Positions 39,983-49,716 of a DNA stretch of 64,000 nt are shown here, piece after piece (position 1 is the stretch's first letter; the number at the start of each line of letters is the position of its first letter). Origin of the DNA: Secundilactobacillus angelensis. Its GTDB lineage: Bacteria; Bacillota; Bacilli; Lactobacillales; Lactobacillaceae. The position numbers and the translations under genes are program-made. Under the pieces are notes generated by a model that did no database searches, was not told where the DNA came from, and worked only from the letters and a program-made list of their open reading frames with translations. The stretch is taken from contig NZ_JAAXLJ010000007.1 of assembly GCF_012641075.1 (NCBI RefSeq), positions 62,001 through 126,000 of the forward strand, in the 5' to 3' direction.

Positions 39983-40468
39983 TTAATTCTCGGCTTTCTT
40001 TGCGGGATGTTTAGCTGGCTTATTTTCTAAGTCCGTCCGAACAACCAGAACGTCAGAAATTGCAGTCCGAGTAACGTATTCTGTGACTGATCCAATCAGT
40101 AACCGTTCCACAGCGTTTAAACCAGTGGCACCAATCATGATTAAATCAATGCCAAGTTTCTTTGGCATGTCGCGGGCAATAATGGTCTTTGGTGCACCAT
40201 ATTCAATCGAGTAGTCAACGCTGCTAACGCCAGCATCTTTTGCTTGTTGAATATACTTATCCAAGGTTTTCTTGGCCGTATCGGTTACTTCTTCAACCAT
40301 TGTTGTATCGAAGCTAGAAATATTTTGAAATGCCCGAGTGTCCACAACGTGAACCAGATGCAGGTCAGAATCATTTCTTTTGGCAACTGCCACAGCTTTT
40401 TCGAATGCTAACTCGGCTTCGTAAGAACCATCAACTGGAACTAAGATGTGTTTGTATTGTTGTAACAT
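39983..40468 (-). CDS. Universal stress protein (UspA family)
   Basis: 161 residues. Rossmann-like fold: ILVPVDGS at the N-terminus and the ATP-binding motif GATGLNAVERLLIGSVTEYV (GxxGx9GS) near residue 115-135, so an ATP-binding Usp. A Lys/Ala-rich tail (KPAKHPAKK) extends beyond the domain. ATG with GAGGTGAG upstream. Monocistronic. Confidence 0.92.
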   Translation of the reverse strand: MLQQYKHILVPVDGSYEAELAFEKAVAVAKRNDSDLHLVHVVDTRAFQNISSFDTTMVEEVTDTAKKTLDKYIQQAKDAGVSSVDYSIEYGAPKTIIARDMPKKLGIDLIMIGATGLNAVERLLIGSVTEYVTRTAISDVLVVRTDLENKPAKHPAKKAEN

Positions 40469-40546
40469 GATGACTCACCTCTCTCTACTTGTTAACTCTA
40501 TTTTACGTTATTTTAGACCAAATAAAAAGAGAAATGTAAACCGTTT

Positions 40547-40837
40547 TCATTTAATTTTCGGAAAGAAGTGGACCAGCATTAATTGAATCGCCAGAATATC
40601 AAGCACACCAACCAATAATGTCATGGAAATAAAGACATCGTTTTGCATGATGGTAGCGACTGCAGCAATTATTCCGACAACGAATAATGACCAGCCAGCG
40701 AACTTAACAATTCCTGCTAAATTTCGGTTTTCTTCGGGATGGAAAACCAGAAACGGTCTGTTCGTATGGGTGAGAAAGAACCACCCGAGGAAAAAAGTCA
40801 GTAACACGTATAGAATCATCAAAATATTAATAACCAC
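40547..40837 (-). CDS. Small membrane protein, unknown function
   Basis: 96 residues with three predicted membrane helices (about 2-23, 42-63, 70-90) joined by a polar loop HPEENRNLAG. I do not recognise a family. ATG after GGAGGTT. It lies between usp and a small RNA, same strand. Confidence 0.6.
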   Translation of the reverse strand: MVINILMILYVLLTFFLGWFFLTHTNRPFLVFHPEENRNLAGIVKFAGWSLFVVGIIAAVATIMQNDVFISMTLLVGVLDILAIQLMLVHFFPKIK

Positions 40838-40880
40838 AAGGAACCTCCAAGGCTTTACGCCGGTTTATTCTCATAAAATA

Positions 40881-41117
40881 AAAAAGCTGACTTACAATGT
40901 GCAAGCCAGCCCCAAAGTGTTGCCACTTTGAAGATCTAATAGTGCCGTTAATTGTCCGATAGGTTTTGGCCCGCTGATAAGCAGGTGGGACGGGTATATC
41001 TGCGTTCATGCTACCAAGTGTAAAAGGCCTGCAATCCGGAAGAGTTAACCCATGTCCCAATGTAACATTAGTTGTTCGGCAAACACGTATGTGGACAACG
41101 CGCACACCCTAGAACTC
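40881..41117 (-). ncRNA. ssrS: Probable 6S RNA
   Basis: A non-coding transcript of about 200-235 nt is suggested: an extended -10 (TGCTAATAT, minus strand, 41124-41129), long imperfect pairing typical of 6S (GTTGTCC with GGACAAT; GGGACATGGGT with ACCCGTCCC flanking a large terminal stem), and a final terminator GCTGGCTTGC / GTAAGTCAGC with T-run. Location next to rarA agrees with the position of 6S RNA in other Firmicutes. Not SRP RNA (no GGAA tetraloop helix), tmRNA or RNase P. Covariance search is needed to confirm. Confidence 0.6.
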
Positions 41118-41170
41118 ATCTATATATTAGCATATTTCAGCCGTTTTTACCATTTTGACTCTTGAAGCCG

Positions 41171-42448
41171 TTAATCTTTCGCCTGTTGGGCTTTTCGTAA
41201 GCGCTCATACTGCTGAGCAAGAGCCGACTCAAACTTACCGTTGGTTTTTGGTTCGTAGTACTGAGCGTTTTTGATTTTATCTGGCAGGTACTGCTGTTTG
41301 ACCCAGTCGTTTTTGAAGCTGTGGGGGTATTTATAGTCAACACCGTGGCCCAGATCAGCTGCCCCCTTATAGTGAGCGTCTTTCAAGTGATCGGGAATGT
41401 CGCCGTAGTGACCTGAGCTGATGTCTGCCATGGCAGCATCGATTGCCATCATGCCGGAGTTTGATTTCGGTGATAGACACAGCTCAATGACTGCATCAGC
41501 TAATGGAATCCGTGCTTCAGGGAAACCTAAACGCTGAGCAGCAGTGACCGCTTCAACGACTCGAGCAGCTGCGGGCGGATTGGCCAAACCGACATCTTCG
41601 TAAGCAATGACGGTTAGTCGCCGGGCAATGGTTGGCAGATCACCAGCAGTGACCAATCTCGCCAAATAGTGTAGTGCAGCATCGGTGTCGCTACCCCGGA
41701 TGGATTTTTGAAACGCAGAAATCACATCATAGTGGGCATCGCCATCCTTATCATGGCTGAAAGCCTTTTTTTGTAGGCACTCTTCAACGACAGGTAAAGT
41801 GAGGTGAATGACACCATTTGATGGGTCAGTCGACTTAGCCGCCAATTCTAGGCTGTTCAGTGCGCTTCTGAGGTCGCCGTTGGTAGCAGTGGTCAGCAGG
41901 TTCTCCGATTCCGGTGCCAAATCAATGTTTTGATTACCCAGTCCGTTGTCTTTATCGGTTAAAGCCCGGTCAATTGCGGTTCGGATGTCGTCTGGCATCA
42001 GTGGCTTTACTTCGAAAATTTGTGTCCGGCTGCGAATAGCTGGATTAATACTGATGTAGGGATTCTCAGTAGTTGCTCCAATGAGTACGATCCGACCGTT
42101 TTCCAAATGGGGCAGTAAAAAGTCCTGCTTGGTTTTGTCCAACCGGTGAATTTCATCGAGTAGCAGAATAACGGTGCCACTCATCTTAGCTTCTTCGGCA
42201 ACAATCTGAAGATCCTTTTTAGAATCAGTCGCAGCGTTTAATTTTCGAAAAGCATATTTTGTTGAGCCAGCGATGGCACTGGCAATACTAGTTTTGCCAG
42301 TGCCAGGGGGACCATATAAAATCATGGATGACAGCATTTTAGCTTTGACCATTCGGGAGATGATTTTTCCGGGGCCCACTAAGTGTTGCTGCCCGACCAC
42401 GTCTTCAATCCGCTGTGGCCGCATGCGGTAAGCTAAAGGTTGTGGCAT
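41171..42448 (-). CDS. rarA: Replication-associated recombination protein A (AAA ATPase)
   Basis: Clamp-loader-like ATPase (MgsA/RarA) acting at stalled replication forks. 425 residues. Walker A GPPGTGKTS (46-54), Walker B VILLLDEIHR, sensor 1 LIGATTENPY, then lid and tetramerisation domains ending YEPKTNGKFE. ATG with AAAGAAG upstream. Confidence 0.96.
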   Translation of the reverse strand: MPQPLAYRMRPQRIEDVVGQQHLVGPGKIISRMVKAKMLSSMILYGPPGTGKTSIASAIAGSTKYAFRKLNAATDSKKDLQIVAEEAKMSGTVILLLDEIHRLDKTKQDFLLPHLENGRIVLIGATTENPYISINPAIRSRTQIFEVKPLMPDDIRTAIDRALTDKDNGLGNQNIDLAPESENLLTTATNGDLRSALNSLELAAKSTDPSNGVIHLTLPVVEECLQKKAFSHDKDGDAHYDVISAFQKSIRGSDTDAALHYLARLVTAGDLPTIARRLTVIAYEDVGLANPPAAARVVEAVTAAQRLGFPEARIPLADAVIELCLSPKSNSGMMAIDAAMADISSGHYGDIPDHLKDAHYKGAADLGHGVDYKYPHSFKNDWVKQQYLPDKIKNAQYYEPKTNGKFESALAQQYERLRKAQQAKD

Positions 42449-42470
42449 AGTTTGACTTCTTTCAATTAAT

Positions 42471-42947
42471 TTAAAGACCGAGGTGTTTCTTCATCTTAGC
42501 CCAGAGCGTTGTTTGAGCCGGTTGAGCCTTAGCCTCCGGTTGTTCAATTGCCGGCTCTTGGGCAGCTTTATCTTCAACTTTAATCGGGTACTGGTTGATT
42601 GCTGTTTTTGAGATCACGACTAATCCTGAATCGGTGGGTTTATTCCCATAAAAATCGTCTTGAACGATGGTGAATGCCCGTTGAAGTTGACCGGCGATTT
42701 GTAAATAGGGCTTTAGAGCGGTCATTCCGGTGTGACCGTTAAAAATTACCTGGTAATCTGGATGAGTCTTCAATTCCGCTTGAAAAGCCGACAAATATTC
42801 AGTCCCTTGAAGCTGTTGGATTGACATCAGCAGTGACACTCGTTCGCGAAACGTGCCTAGGTAAGTTCGTTGCTCGTCAGGATGCAGTTTTGGTGGTCCG
42901 TATATGGCGTTATCCAAGTGAGACGTCATTTGATCTTTGTCAGGCAT
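42471..42947 (-). CDS. YueI family protein (DUF1694)
   Basis: 158 residues. The core IYGPPKLHPDEQRTYLGTFRERV is typical of YueI; it is followed by a mixed alpha/beta domain and a Gln/Ala/Pro-rich linker (about 130-150). Function unknown. ATG at 42947 gives MPDKDQM; the frame extends to 43013 but overlaps the divergent gene and lacks a ribosome site. Usually found beside rarA in lactobacilli. Confidence 0.85.
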   Translation of the reverse strand: MPDKDQMTSHLDNAIYGPPKLHPDEQRTYLGTFRERVSLLMSIQQLQGTEYLSAFQAELKTHPDYQVIFNGHTGMTALKPYLQIAGQLQRAFTIVQDDFYGNKPTDSGLVVISKTAINQYPIKVEDKAAQEPAIEQPEAKAQPAQTTLWAKMKKHLGL

Positions 42948-43032
42948 TGCGTAACACCAACTTTCATTAATAGTAAGACTATTGTAACATGTCTGTATGA
43001 ACACAGACACCATGAAGAACGGGGGAGCGACT

Positions 43033-43629
43033 TTGTTTAATGATTCTGATTTTCAGGTTTTTGAGGACCCAACTTTAGGGGGACGGATGGCAGGTATTCG
43101 CGGCGAAATCGACCCTAAATTTGAAGCCTTAGCACCGCTCGTGATTGAAACGCTAGGTTTTCAAACGCCAATTTTTGCCCACGTTGCTAAACATTTACGC
43201 CGGCATAAGAACCCACCGATGAATACGTGGATCGCTTTTAGTACCAACAAGCGTGGTTATAAAATGAATCCGCATCTCATGATCGGTTTTTGGGACGACC
43301 GGTTGTTTGTTTGGCTGGCTAGTCTAGCTGAAGCAAAAGAGCGAGCGCAAATGATTCAGCGGTTATCCATGATGCTGCCTGAACTGGCTAAACTTAATGA
43401 TTATTATGATATTAGTCCTAACCACATGGCGAAAATCTCTCACACGATTTCAGCAAAAGGGTTAGATCAGCAACTCGGACATTATCAGCAGGTAAAACAG
43501 GCTGATTTCTTAGTCGGCCGTCAGTGGTTGCGTGGTGACACGATTTTTGCTGATCCTAAGCAAGTTGAGCAGACGGTCTTGACAACTGTTTCAGATTTAC
43601 GGCCATTCTTTAAACTACTTATTAAATAA
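43033..43629 (+). CDS. DUF1054 family protein (YktB-like)
   Basis: 198 residues, soluble alpha/beta. Typical features are FQVFEDPTLGGRMAGIR at the N-terminus and HLRRHKNPPMNTWIAFS. Function unknown. I place the start at TTG 43033, 6 nt after GGGGGAG; an ATG at 42997 adds twelve residues that overlap the divergent yueI region. Confidence 0.85.
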   Translation: MFNDSDFQVFEDPTLGGRMAGIRGEIDPKFEALAPLVIETLGFQTPIFAHVAKHLRRHKNPPMNTWIAFSTNKRGYKMNPHLMIGFWDDRLFVWLASLAEAKERAQMIQRLSMMLPELAKLNDYYDISPNHMAKISHTISAKGLDQQLGHYQQVKQADFLVGRQWLRGDTIFADPKQVEQTVLTTVSDLRPFFKLLIK

Positions 43630-43635
43630 AGGGAC

Positions 43636-43676
43636 AAAAAAAGCAATTTGCACGTTATGTGCAAATTGCTTTTCTT
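43636..43676. terminator. Bidirectional terminator between DUF1054 gene and rpsD
   Basis: AAAAAAGCAATTTGCAC and GTGCAAATTGCTTTT form a perfect stem. Confidence 0.9.
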
Positions 43677-43693
43677 TAGATAAACAACGCTTA

Positions 43694-44299
43694 TTAACGG
43701 TTGTAGAATTCAACGATAAGAGATTCGTCAAGGTCTGCATCCAATTCTTCACGTTGTGGTAAACGAACAAGTTTACCTTCAAGCTTGTCAGCATCGAACT
43801 CAACGTATTGAGGACGACCAACAACGGCTTCAACGGCATCCTTGATGATTTGCATACTCTTTGACTTCTCACGAACGCTGATCACTTGACCAGGCTTAAC
43901 TTCGTATGAAGGAATATCAAGACGCTTGCCATCAACGGTGATGTGACCATGGTTAACCAATTGACGGGCTTGACGACGAGTAGTAGCCAAACCTAAACGG
44001 TAAACCACGTTGTCTAAACGACGTTCCAGTAAGATCATGAAGTTAACACCATGCTTACCTTCGCGAATCTTACCTGCGCGAACGAATAAGTTGTGGAATT
44101 GACGTTCAGTCAAACCGTAAGTGAAACGCAGCTTTTGCTTTTCACGTAATTGGGTCCCATATTCGGAAAGCTTTGAACGACGGCCTTGGCCGTGTTCGCC
44201 GGGTGCGAATGGACGACGTGCTAATTCTTTACCAGTACCTGAAAGTGAAACGCCAAGACGACGTGAAACACGCCAGCTTGGTCCTGTATAACGTGACAT
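43694..44299 (-). CDS. rpsD: Small ribosomal subunit protein uS4
   Basis: 16S-binding primary assembly protein, also a translational regulator of its own mRNA. 201 residues: N-terminal [16 protein letters not shown] of the zinc-free form, and the S4 RNA-binding domain (about 92-155, [22 protein letters not shown]). The start is the ATG after TGGAGGA; the frame runs 51 codons further upstream through the leader but these do not belong to S4. Confidence 0.97.
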   Translation of the reverse strand: MSRYTGPSWRVSRRLGVSLSGTGKELARRPFAPGEHGQGRRSKLSEYGTQLREKQKLRFTYGLTERQFHNLFVRAGKIREGKHGVNFMILLERRLDNVVYRLGLATTRRQARQLVNHGHITVDGKRLDIPSYEVKPGQVISVREKSKSMQIIKDAVEAVVGRPQYVEFDADKLEGKLVRLPQREELDADLDESLIVEFYNR

Positions 44300-44462
44300 A
44301 GATAGTTCCTCCAAAAATTTTAGTTGGAGTAAAATAATTTGACGTGAGTTTGATATTCGTGCAGATCCCTTTGCGGTTTTCGCCCTGTGCAGCCGCAGGT
44401 TACTTACCGAACCACCTTTTGGCAGTGATCTGTTGACGAGCTTACCGCTCACCGCTGCATTA
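44300..44462 (-). promoter_or_regulatory. Long rpsD leader, possible S4 autoregulatory RNA
   Basis: About 160 nt of G+C-richer, structured sequence before rpsD (complementary blocks such as CAGCGGTGA and TCACTGCC). Firmicute rpsD mRNAs often carry an S4-binding leader, but I could not match a defined consensus. Confidence 0.4.
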
Positions 44463-44496
44463 TTTTACACAATTGCCAGTGTATCGCGAAGTGCTA

Positions 44497-44967
44497 CTAA
44501 TTGTCAATATGTTTCAGTAAGATTGAGGCGAATTGTTCAAGTTCTGTGCGGTCATCTTCTGTAAAACGGCCAATCTTTGGTGAGTCAAGATCCATCACAC
44601 CGATTTTAACGCCATTCTTAGTCAATGGGATGACTACTTCACTGTTGCTGGCTGAATCACAAGCGATGTGACCAGGAAATTGGTGAACATCTTTGACTAG
44701 CTGAGACTGCTGCGTTTGAAAGGCAGTGCCGCAGACACCGGCACCGTTCTTAATGTGAACACAGGCGACGTTACCTTGGAATGGTCCGAGCAAGAGTTCA
44801 TCTTCCTTGGGCTGGTACAGATAAAAGCCTGCCCAGTTCAAATCAGGCATGGTTTGTTTCAATAAAGCTGAAGCGTTTGATAAGTTGGCAATCAAATTCG
44901 TTTCATTGTATAAAAGTGCATCTAGTTGCTGACTCATCATTGAAACAGTGGTATTTGTTTCCGTCAT
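44497..44967 (-). CDS. msrC: Free methionine-R-sulfoxide reductase (GAF domain)
   Basis: Reduces free Met-R-sulfoxide with a Cys relay. 156 residues, one GAF domain. The fRMsr signature is present: GPFQGNVACVHIKNGAGVCG followed by HIACDSASNSE, with Cys69, Cys79 and Cys103 at the spacing of YebR-type enzymes. ATG start after AGAGGTAA. Confidence 0.92.
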   Translation of the reverse strand: MTETNTTVSMMSQQLDALLYNETNLIANLSNASALLKQTMPDLNWAGFYLYQPKEDELLLGPFQGNVACVHIKNGAGVCGTAFQTQQSQLVKDVHQFPGHIACDSASNSEVVIPLTKNGVKIGVMDLDSPKIGRFTEDDRTELEQFASILLKHIDN

Positions 44968-45146
44968 TTTTGATTACCTCTCACTTATTAGTTTATGAAT
45001 CTTGAAATTCGGGTGAAGCCTTTTCACAAGGTATGCTATAATTTAAGCTGGTATAGATTTTAATGGGTATTTGATGAAAAATCAATCATAATCTATCTAA
45101 TGTACATAATAAAAAATGTATTTTGGTAACGAAGGATGGGGATTAG

Positions 45147-46886
45147 ATGTTTAGGATATTAATAGGAGTCATTATCCTGGCAATTGTCATATACGCCGGT
45201 ATATTAATCTACCAGCAGTATCTGATTAGACGGTTGAAGGGAATCGATCAACAAAGAGAAGATCTGTCACTTGACGAACTGAGCAATTCAGTTGACCAGG
45301 TACAAGCCATGAGCTTGACAGGCAAGACGCTGGAAGAAGTGCAACAGCTAACGACAGATTTTGGTGACTTAGAAGAAAACCGTCTGCCGAGGCTTAAGCA
45401 GCAAGTTGATGACGCCATTAATAGCGCTAAGCAATACCGGATCTTTTCGGCTCAGCAGGAAGCCAAGAAAGCTGAAGCTTCGTTAGATGTTGCTAATCAG
45501 GCCATTAAGCAGGTCAAAGACCAAGTTTCCGAACTCAAGCAGATCGATGCTCAACATAAGCAAGCGGTGAAGACGCTGGAAGCACGCTATCAATCACTAC
45601 GCAAAACGTTATTAGCGAAAAACTTTATGTATGGTGATGCCATTGATGGCCTTGAAACCCAGTTAGGCAAACTGGAAGATGATAACGATCATTTCCGTGA
45701 GGTTACCAGTAAAGGTGATCATGAAGAAGCCGCTAAATTATTGCAGCGGCTTCAAGCTGATACTGATCACTTAGATGAAATGTTAAAGGCGATTCCACCG
45801 TTAGTGACTAACCTCGAAACTGAATTTCCGACTCAAATCAAGGAATTGAAACAGGGTGAAAGCGAATTAACAGCGCAGGGGTACCAATTCCCTGAGGCAG
45901 ATTTTAAGGATCAAATTGCTGCTTTATCGGCTGAAATCACCAAGAGTAAAGAATCGCTGGCAAAGCTGGATGTGGATGCTGTGAAACAGGCTGATACAGC
46001 CTTATCCACTAAAATTGATCATTTTTACGACGTCATGCAAAAAGAAATGACTGCAAAGGGTAAAGTTACTAAAAATCTTGATTATCTTGCCAAATTTATT
46101 AGTCATGCCCAAAACCAAAATAGTCTGCTTATGCGTGAGCTAGAACGGTTGAACCATAACTATACCTTAGATCACCAAGAGTTAGAAACGACTCGCGAAT
46201 TTACCGAACAGCTTCGCAATATCGAAACAGCTTATCAAAAAGACGTGGAAAACATTCACAGCAATGATGCGATATACACGGAAGTCGATGCTCGGCAAAC
46301 ACGCCAAATTCACGATTTAACCCAAATTGAAAAACAACAACAAGAAATTAACGATTCGGTGGCAGGACTAGCCAAGGAAGAGGAACAGGCTAACCAGAAC
46401 CTCCAGCAGTTTGAATTTAAACTGCACAGCATTCGTCGTGAGGTTGAAAATCTGAATCTGCCCGGAGTAGCTAAAAGCTATCTGGATTATTACCAAGTTG
46501 TCAGCGATGAGATTGACAAGTTAACTGATGACATGAATCAAGTTCAGATTGACATGGAAGACATTACTAAACAGTTGATCATGATTCAGTCTGATTTGGA
46601 TATTTTGACGGAAAAGACTAACGATTTAATTGATAGTGCCAAGTTGGCGGAACAATTAATTCAGTATGCTAATCGTTACCGAATGACCCATGATGAAGTT
46701 GCTACTGCTAGCCAGGAAGCACAACGTCTGTTTGATGAAGAATATGATTACGCTAAGAGTCTTGAAACGATTGCAACGGTCTTGGATGAAGTTGAGCCAG
46801 GGTCGTACAAACGGTTGGAAGACCGCTATTATCAAAGTAAGCAACCGATTGCTGATGAAGATGATAGTGAAGTTGCAGATAAGTAA
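45147..46886 (+). CDS. ezrA: Septation ring formation regulator EzrA
   Basis: Membrane-anchored negative regulator and scaffold of FtsZ rings in Firmicutes. 579 residues: one N-terminal membrane helix (about 3-24), then a long spectrin-like helical/coiled-coil cytoplasmic region rich in Gln, Glu, Asp and Lys. ATG after GGATGGGGA. It precedes nifS-thiI, a common lactobacillar order. Confidence 0.95.
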   Translation: MFRILIGVIILAIVIYAGILIYQQYLIRRLKGIDQQREDLSLDELSNSVDQVQAMSLTGKTLEEVQQLTTDFGDLEENRLPRLKQQVDDAINSAKQYRIFSAQQEAKKAEASLDVANQAIKQVKDQVSELKQIDAQHKQAVKTLEARYQSLRKTLLAKNFMYGDAIDGLETQLGKLEDDNDHFREVTSKGDHEEAAKLLQRLQADTDHLDEMLKAIPPLVTNLETEFPTQIKELKQGESELTAQGYQFPEADFKDQIAALSAEITKSKESLAKLDVDAVKQADTALSTKIDHFYDVMQKEMTAKGKVTKNLDYLAKFISHAQNQNSLLMRELERLNHNYTLDHQELETTREFTEQLRNIETAYQKDVENIHSNDAIYTEVDARQTRQIHDLTQIEKQQQEINDSVAGLAKEEEQANQNLQQFEFKLHSIRREVENLNLPGVAKSYLDYYQVVSDEIDKLTDDMNQVQIDMEDITKQLIMIQSDLDILTEKTNDLIDSAKLAEQLIQYANRYRMTHDEVATASQEAQRLFDEEYDYAKSLETIATVLDEVEPGSYKRLEDRYYQSKQPIADEDDSEVADK

Positions 46887-46895
46887 CGCTTATAA

Positions 46896-46937
46896 TGAAG
46901 CACCGCAATTCCTTTTGGGGGATTGGGGTGCTTTTTA
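46896..46937 (+). terminator. Terminator of ezrA
   Basis: AGCACCGCAATTCC and GGGATTGGGGTGCT pair imperfectly, then TTTTT. Confidence 0.75.
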
Positions 46938-46961
46938 ATTTATAGGGCTGAATTGGGTTAC

Positions 46962-47059
46962 AGCGGGCAGAGACTTGCATCTAACGGGCCGATGACTAAA
47001 ATCCAAAGTTCGGGATTTTTGTCATCGGTCCGTTAGACTCCAGTCTCTAAACGCCCGCT
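46962..47059. repeat. 98-bp near-continuous inverted repeat between ezrA and nifS
   Basis: Paired blocks from outside in: AGCGGGC/GCCCGCT, AGAGACT/AGTCTCT, TCTAACGG/CCGTTAGA, CCGATGAC/GTCATCGG, TAAAATCC/GGATTTT. Only small bulges interrupt it. It lies after the ezrA terminator and is not followed by a clear T-run. Confidence 0.8.
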
Positions 47060-47162
47060 TTCACACCTTATACTTGCTTCCCCCCTTTATATCCTATATA
47101 ATCAACCCCAGTCTATTTGATTGGAGTCGAACCAATCTAAAACGCAAAGAGGCAGAACATAC

Positions 47163-48311
47163 ATGACTTATTTTGATAATAGTGCAACAACGAAGGCCGA
47201 TCCCGAAGTCGTTTCTACTTACGACAAAGTCAGTGAAAAGATTTGGGGTAATCCTTCGAGTTTACATCAGTTTGGTGAAGAAGCTTTTAACCTGCTGGAA
47301 CAGTCCCGCAAACAGATTGCTGATTTACTTGGCGCATCTCAAAGTGAGATTCTGTTTACCAGTGGTGGTACAGAGGGTGACAACTGGGTTGTAAAGGGGA
47401 CTGCCATTGAAAAACGGCAATTCGGCAATCATTTGATTACAACGGCGGTTGAACATCCTGCCATTCATAATTCAATGGAACAATTGAAACAGCTTGGATT
47501 CGAAGTCACTTATTTGCCGGTTGATGAACACGGTCGGATTTCAATCGATGATTTGAAAGCCGCCATTCGGCCGACCACGATTTTAGTTTCCATTATGGCT
47601 GTGAATAACGAAATTGGAACGATTCAGCCGCTAAAAGAGGCCGCTGAGGTGTTGAAGGATTATCCTAAAATCCATTTTCATATTGATGCTGTTCAAGGCA
47701 TTGGCAAGGGCATTCAAGAGATGATCATGAACGACCGGGTGGACTTTGTGACTTTTTCTGGGCATAAATTCCACGCACCAAGAGGCATTGGCTTCATCTA
47801 TGCCCGTCGCGGTCGCAAGATTGCACCCTTATTGACGGGTGGCGGTCAGGAGCGGAATTTACGAAGTGGAACCGAAAACCTGCCAGCAATCGCTGCTATG
47901 GCGAAGGCTTTACGCCTATTACTGACGGATGAAAGACAGAAGGTCGCTAAAGAAGCTGCAATTAAGCGGCGAATCTTTGATCACGTTCAACAATTCCCGT
48001 TAGTCACCACTTTTTCTGAGGATAACGCCGGGTTCGCACCGCACATTCTCTGTTTTGCGATTCAAGGTGTTCGTGGTGAAACCATCGTGCATGCTTTTGA
48101 GGAAAAGGGTATCTATATTTCAACCACTAGTGCTTGCAGTTCTAAAAAACACTTAGCTTCAAGTACTTTGACGGCAATGCGCATTCCGGAGAATCTTTCT
48201 ACCAGTGCCATTCGAATCTCGTTAGACGACCATAATACGTTGGCAGAAGCTGATGAGTTTAATCAAGTTTTTGACCAGTTATACGACAAATTTAAAATTT
48301 TATCAGCGTAA
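47163..48311 (+). CDS. Cysteine desulfurase (NifS/IscS-like)
   Basis: PLP enzyme removing sulfur from cysteine as protein-bound persulfide. 382 residues. PLP Lys in [12 protein letters not shown] (Lys202) and persulfide Cys in [11 protein letters not shown] (Cys325). Start at the ATG giving [10 protein letters not shown]. The gene is 23 bp upstream of thiI, so its main role is probably sulfur supply for 4-thiouridine in tRNA, as for B. subtilis NifZ. Confidence 0.94.
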   Translation: MTYFDNSATTKADPEVVSTYDKVSEKIWGNPSSLHQFGEEAFNLLEQSRKQIADLLGASQSEILFTSGGTEGDNWVVKGTAIEKRQFGNHLITTAVEHPAIHNSMEQLKQLGFEVTYLPVDEHGRISIDDLKAAIRPTTILVSIMAVNNEIGTIQPLKEAAEVLKDYPKIHFHIDAVQGIGKGIQEMIMNDRVDFVTFSGHKFHAPRGIGFIYARRGRKIAPLLTGGGQERNLRSGTENLPAIAAMAKALRLLLTDERQKVAKEAAIKRRIFDHVQQFPLVTTFSEDNAGFAPHILCFAIQGVRGETIVHAFEEKGIYISTTSACSSKKHLASSTLTAMRIPENLSTSAIRISLDDHNTLAEADEFNQVFDQLYDKFKILSA

Positions 48312-48334
48312 GATTAATCGAAAAGGGGACCCAT

Positions 48335-49552
48335 ATGCAATATTCTGAAATTATGGTGCGATACGGGGAACTTTCCACCAAGGGAAAAAATCGGAAGGAT
48401 TTTATCCGCCAACTTGGCCGAAATGTTCGTCATAGCCTTCATGGATTTGAGGGCTTAGATATTCGTGCACAATACGATCGACTACACGTGGCTCTGAACG
48501 GTAATGATTCAACCCAAGTCATCGATCGCTTAAAGGGTGTCTTTGGAATCGAAAACTTTTCTCCGGTGATTAAAGTGGAAAAAGATTTTGAGGCCGTTAA
48601 GGATACCGCACTTCAAATGATTCAGGCACAATATGAATCAGGCATGACGTTCAAAATTAATACGCGTCGTCAGGACCACCAATTTGAATATGACACTAAC
48701 CAGATCAACGACAAGCTAGGTGGTCATATTCTCCGTAACGTTCCGGGAATCAAAGTTAAGATGAAGAATCCTGACATTACCTTACGGGTGGAAGTTCGCC
48801 TAAATGGGATTTTTCTCAGCAGTGAAACCATCCCTGGTGCTGGTGGATTGCCCGTCGGTACAGGTGGTAAAGCCACCATGATGCTTTCTGGCGGGATCGA
48901 TTCCCCGGTCGCAGCTTACCTTGGCATGAAGCGTGGGGTTAAGCTCGACATGGTGCACTTCTTTAGTCCGCCATATACCAGCGAACAGGCGCTTGCAAAA
49001 GCCAAGGAACTGACTTCAAAGATTGCTGGCTATGCTGGCAGTATTAACTTTATTCAAGTCCCTTTCACTAAGGTCCAGGAAACGATTAAAGAAAAGGTGC
49101 CTGAAGGTTATTTGATGACCATTCAGCGCCGGATGATGCTGCGAATTGCTGCTGCCATTACGTTATCTCGGGGTGACAAGGGCGTCTTCACCGGTGAATC
49201 ACTTGGACAAGTGGCTTCTCAAACACTTGAAAGCATGATGGCCATCAACGATGTGACCACTTTGCCGGTATTGCGTCCGTTAGTCTCAATGGATAAGACT
49301 GAGATCATTAAGATTGCTGAAAAGATTGATACTTATGATTTATCTATCCTACCATTTGAAGACTGCTGTACAATTTTTACACCGCCAGCACCTAAGACGC
49401 GACCTGACTTGGAAAAAACGCGGAACTTTGAAAAACTAATCGATGTGGAAGGTTTGATGCAAGAATCACTCGATGGGATTGAAGTAACCGTGATTCATCC
49501 AGGTGAGAACTTCATGAATCAAAGCGAGGAAGTCTTTGCTGAATTGCTTTAA
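48335..49552 (+). CDS. thiI: tRNA 4-thiouridine synthase ThiI
   Basis: Activates U8 of tRNA by adenylation and transfers sulfur to it. 405 residues: ferredoxin-like and THUMP domains (about 1-165), then the PP-loop ATPase with SGGIDSPVA (185-193), and the [10 protein letters not shown] region. There is no C-terminal rhodanese domain, normal for Gram-positive ThiI, which depends on its partner desulfurase next door. Confidence 0.96.
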   Translation: MQYSEIMVRYGELSTKGKNRKDFIRQLGRNVRHSLHGFEGLDIRAQYDRLHVALNGNDSTQVIDRLKGVFGIENFSPVIKVEKDFEAVKDTALQMIQAQYESGMTFKINTRRQDHQFEYDTNQINDKLGGHILRNVPGIKVKMKNPDITLRVEVRLNGIFLSSETIPGAGGLPVGTGGKATMMLSGGIDSPVAAYLGMKRGVKLDMVHFFSPPYTSEQALAKAKELTSKIAGYAGSINFIQVPFTKVQETIKEKVPEGYLMTIQRRMMLRIAAAITLSRGDKGVFTGESLGQVASQTLESMMAINDVTTLPVLRPLVSMDKTEIIKIAEKIDTYDLSILPFEDCCTIFTPPAPKTRPDLEKTRNFEKLIDVEGLMQESLDGIEVTVIHPGENFMNQSEEVFAELL

Positions 49553-49564
49553 AATCAGTTAAAT

Positions 49565-49631
49565 AAAGGGACGTCTGTATAATCGTTGCTGTACGATGAG
49601 TAGCCAGTTATACGGGTGTCCTTTTGTTTTT
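49565..49631 (+). terminator. Hairpin terminator of nifS-thiI
   Basis: AAAGGGACGTCTGTATAA pairs with TTATACGGGTGTCCTTTT, followed by GTTTTT. Its arms resemble those of the element after metQ (AAAGGGACG ... GTATAA). Confidence 0.8.
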
Positions 49632-49651
49632 CCTAAGAGCTTGAAATCTGC

Positions 49652-49680
49652 TTGCAATTTTAAGTGCGACGCTGTAAATT
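49652..49680 (+). promoter_or_regulatory. Candidate promoter of tpx
   Basis: TTGCAA, 17 bp, TAAATT, ending 36 bp before the start codon. Confidence 0.4.
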
Positions 49681-49716
49681 TAAGCTATAGTTGCACCCAA
49701 AAGGAGTGTTTAATTG

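Noticed and set aside
40827-41105. 92-codon minus-strand open frame
   Set aside because: It overlaps the 6S-like RNA almost completely, with biased, non-protein-like composition.
44386-44402. T-box-like AGGTGGTTCGG on the minus strand upstream of rpsD
   Set aside because: It lacks the GGTACCGCG/GGAACCGCG ending and there is no competing terminator or Stem I.
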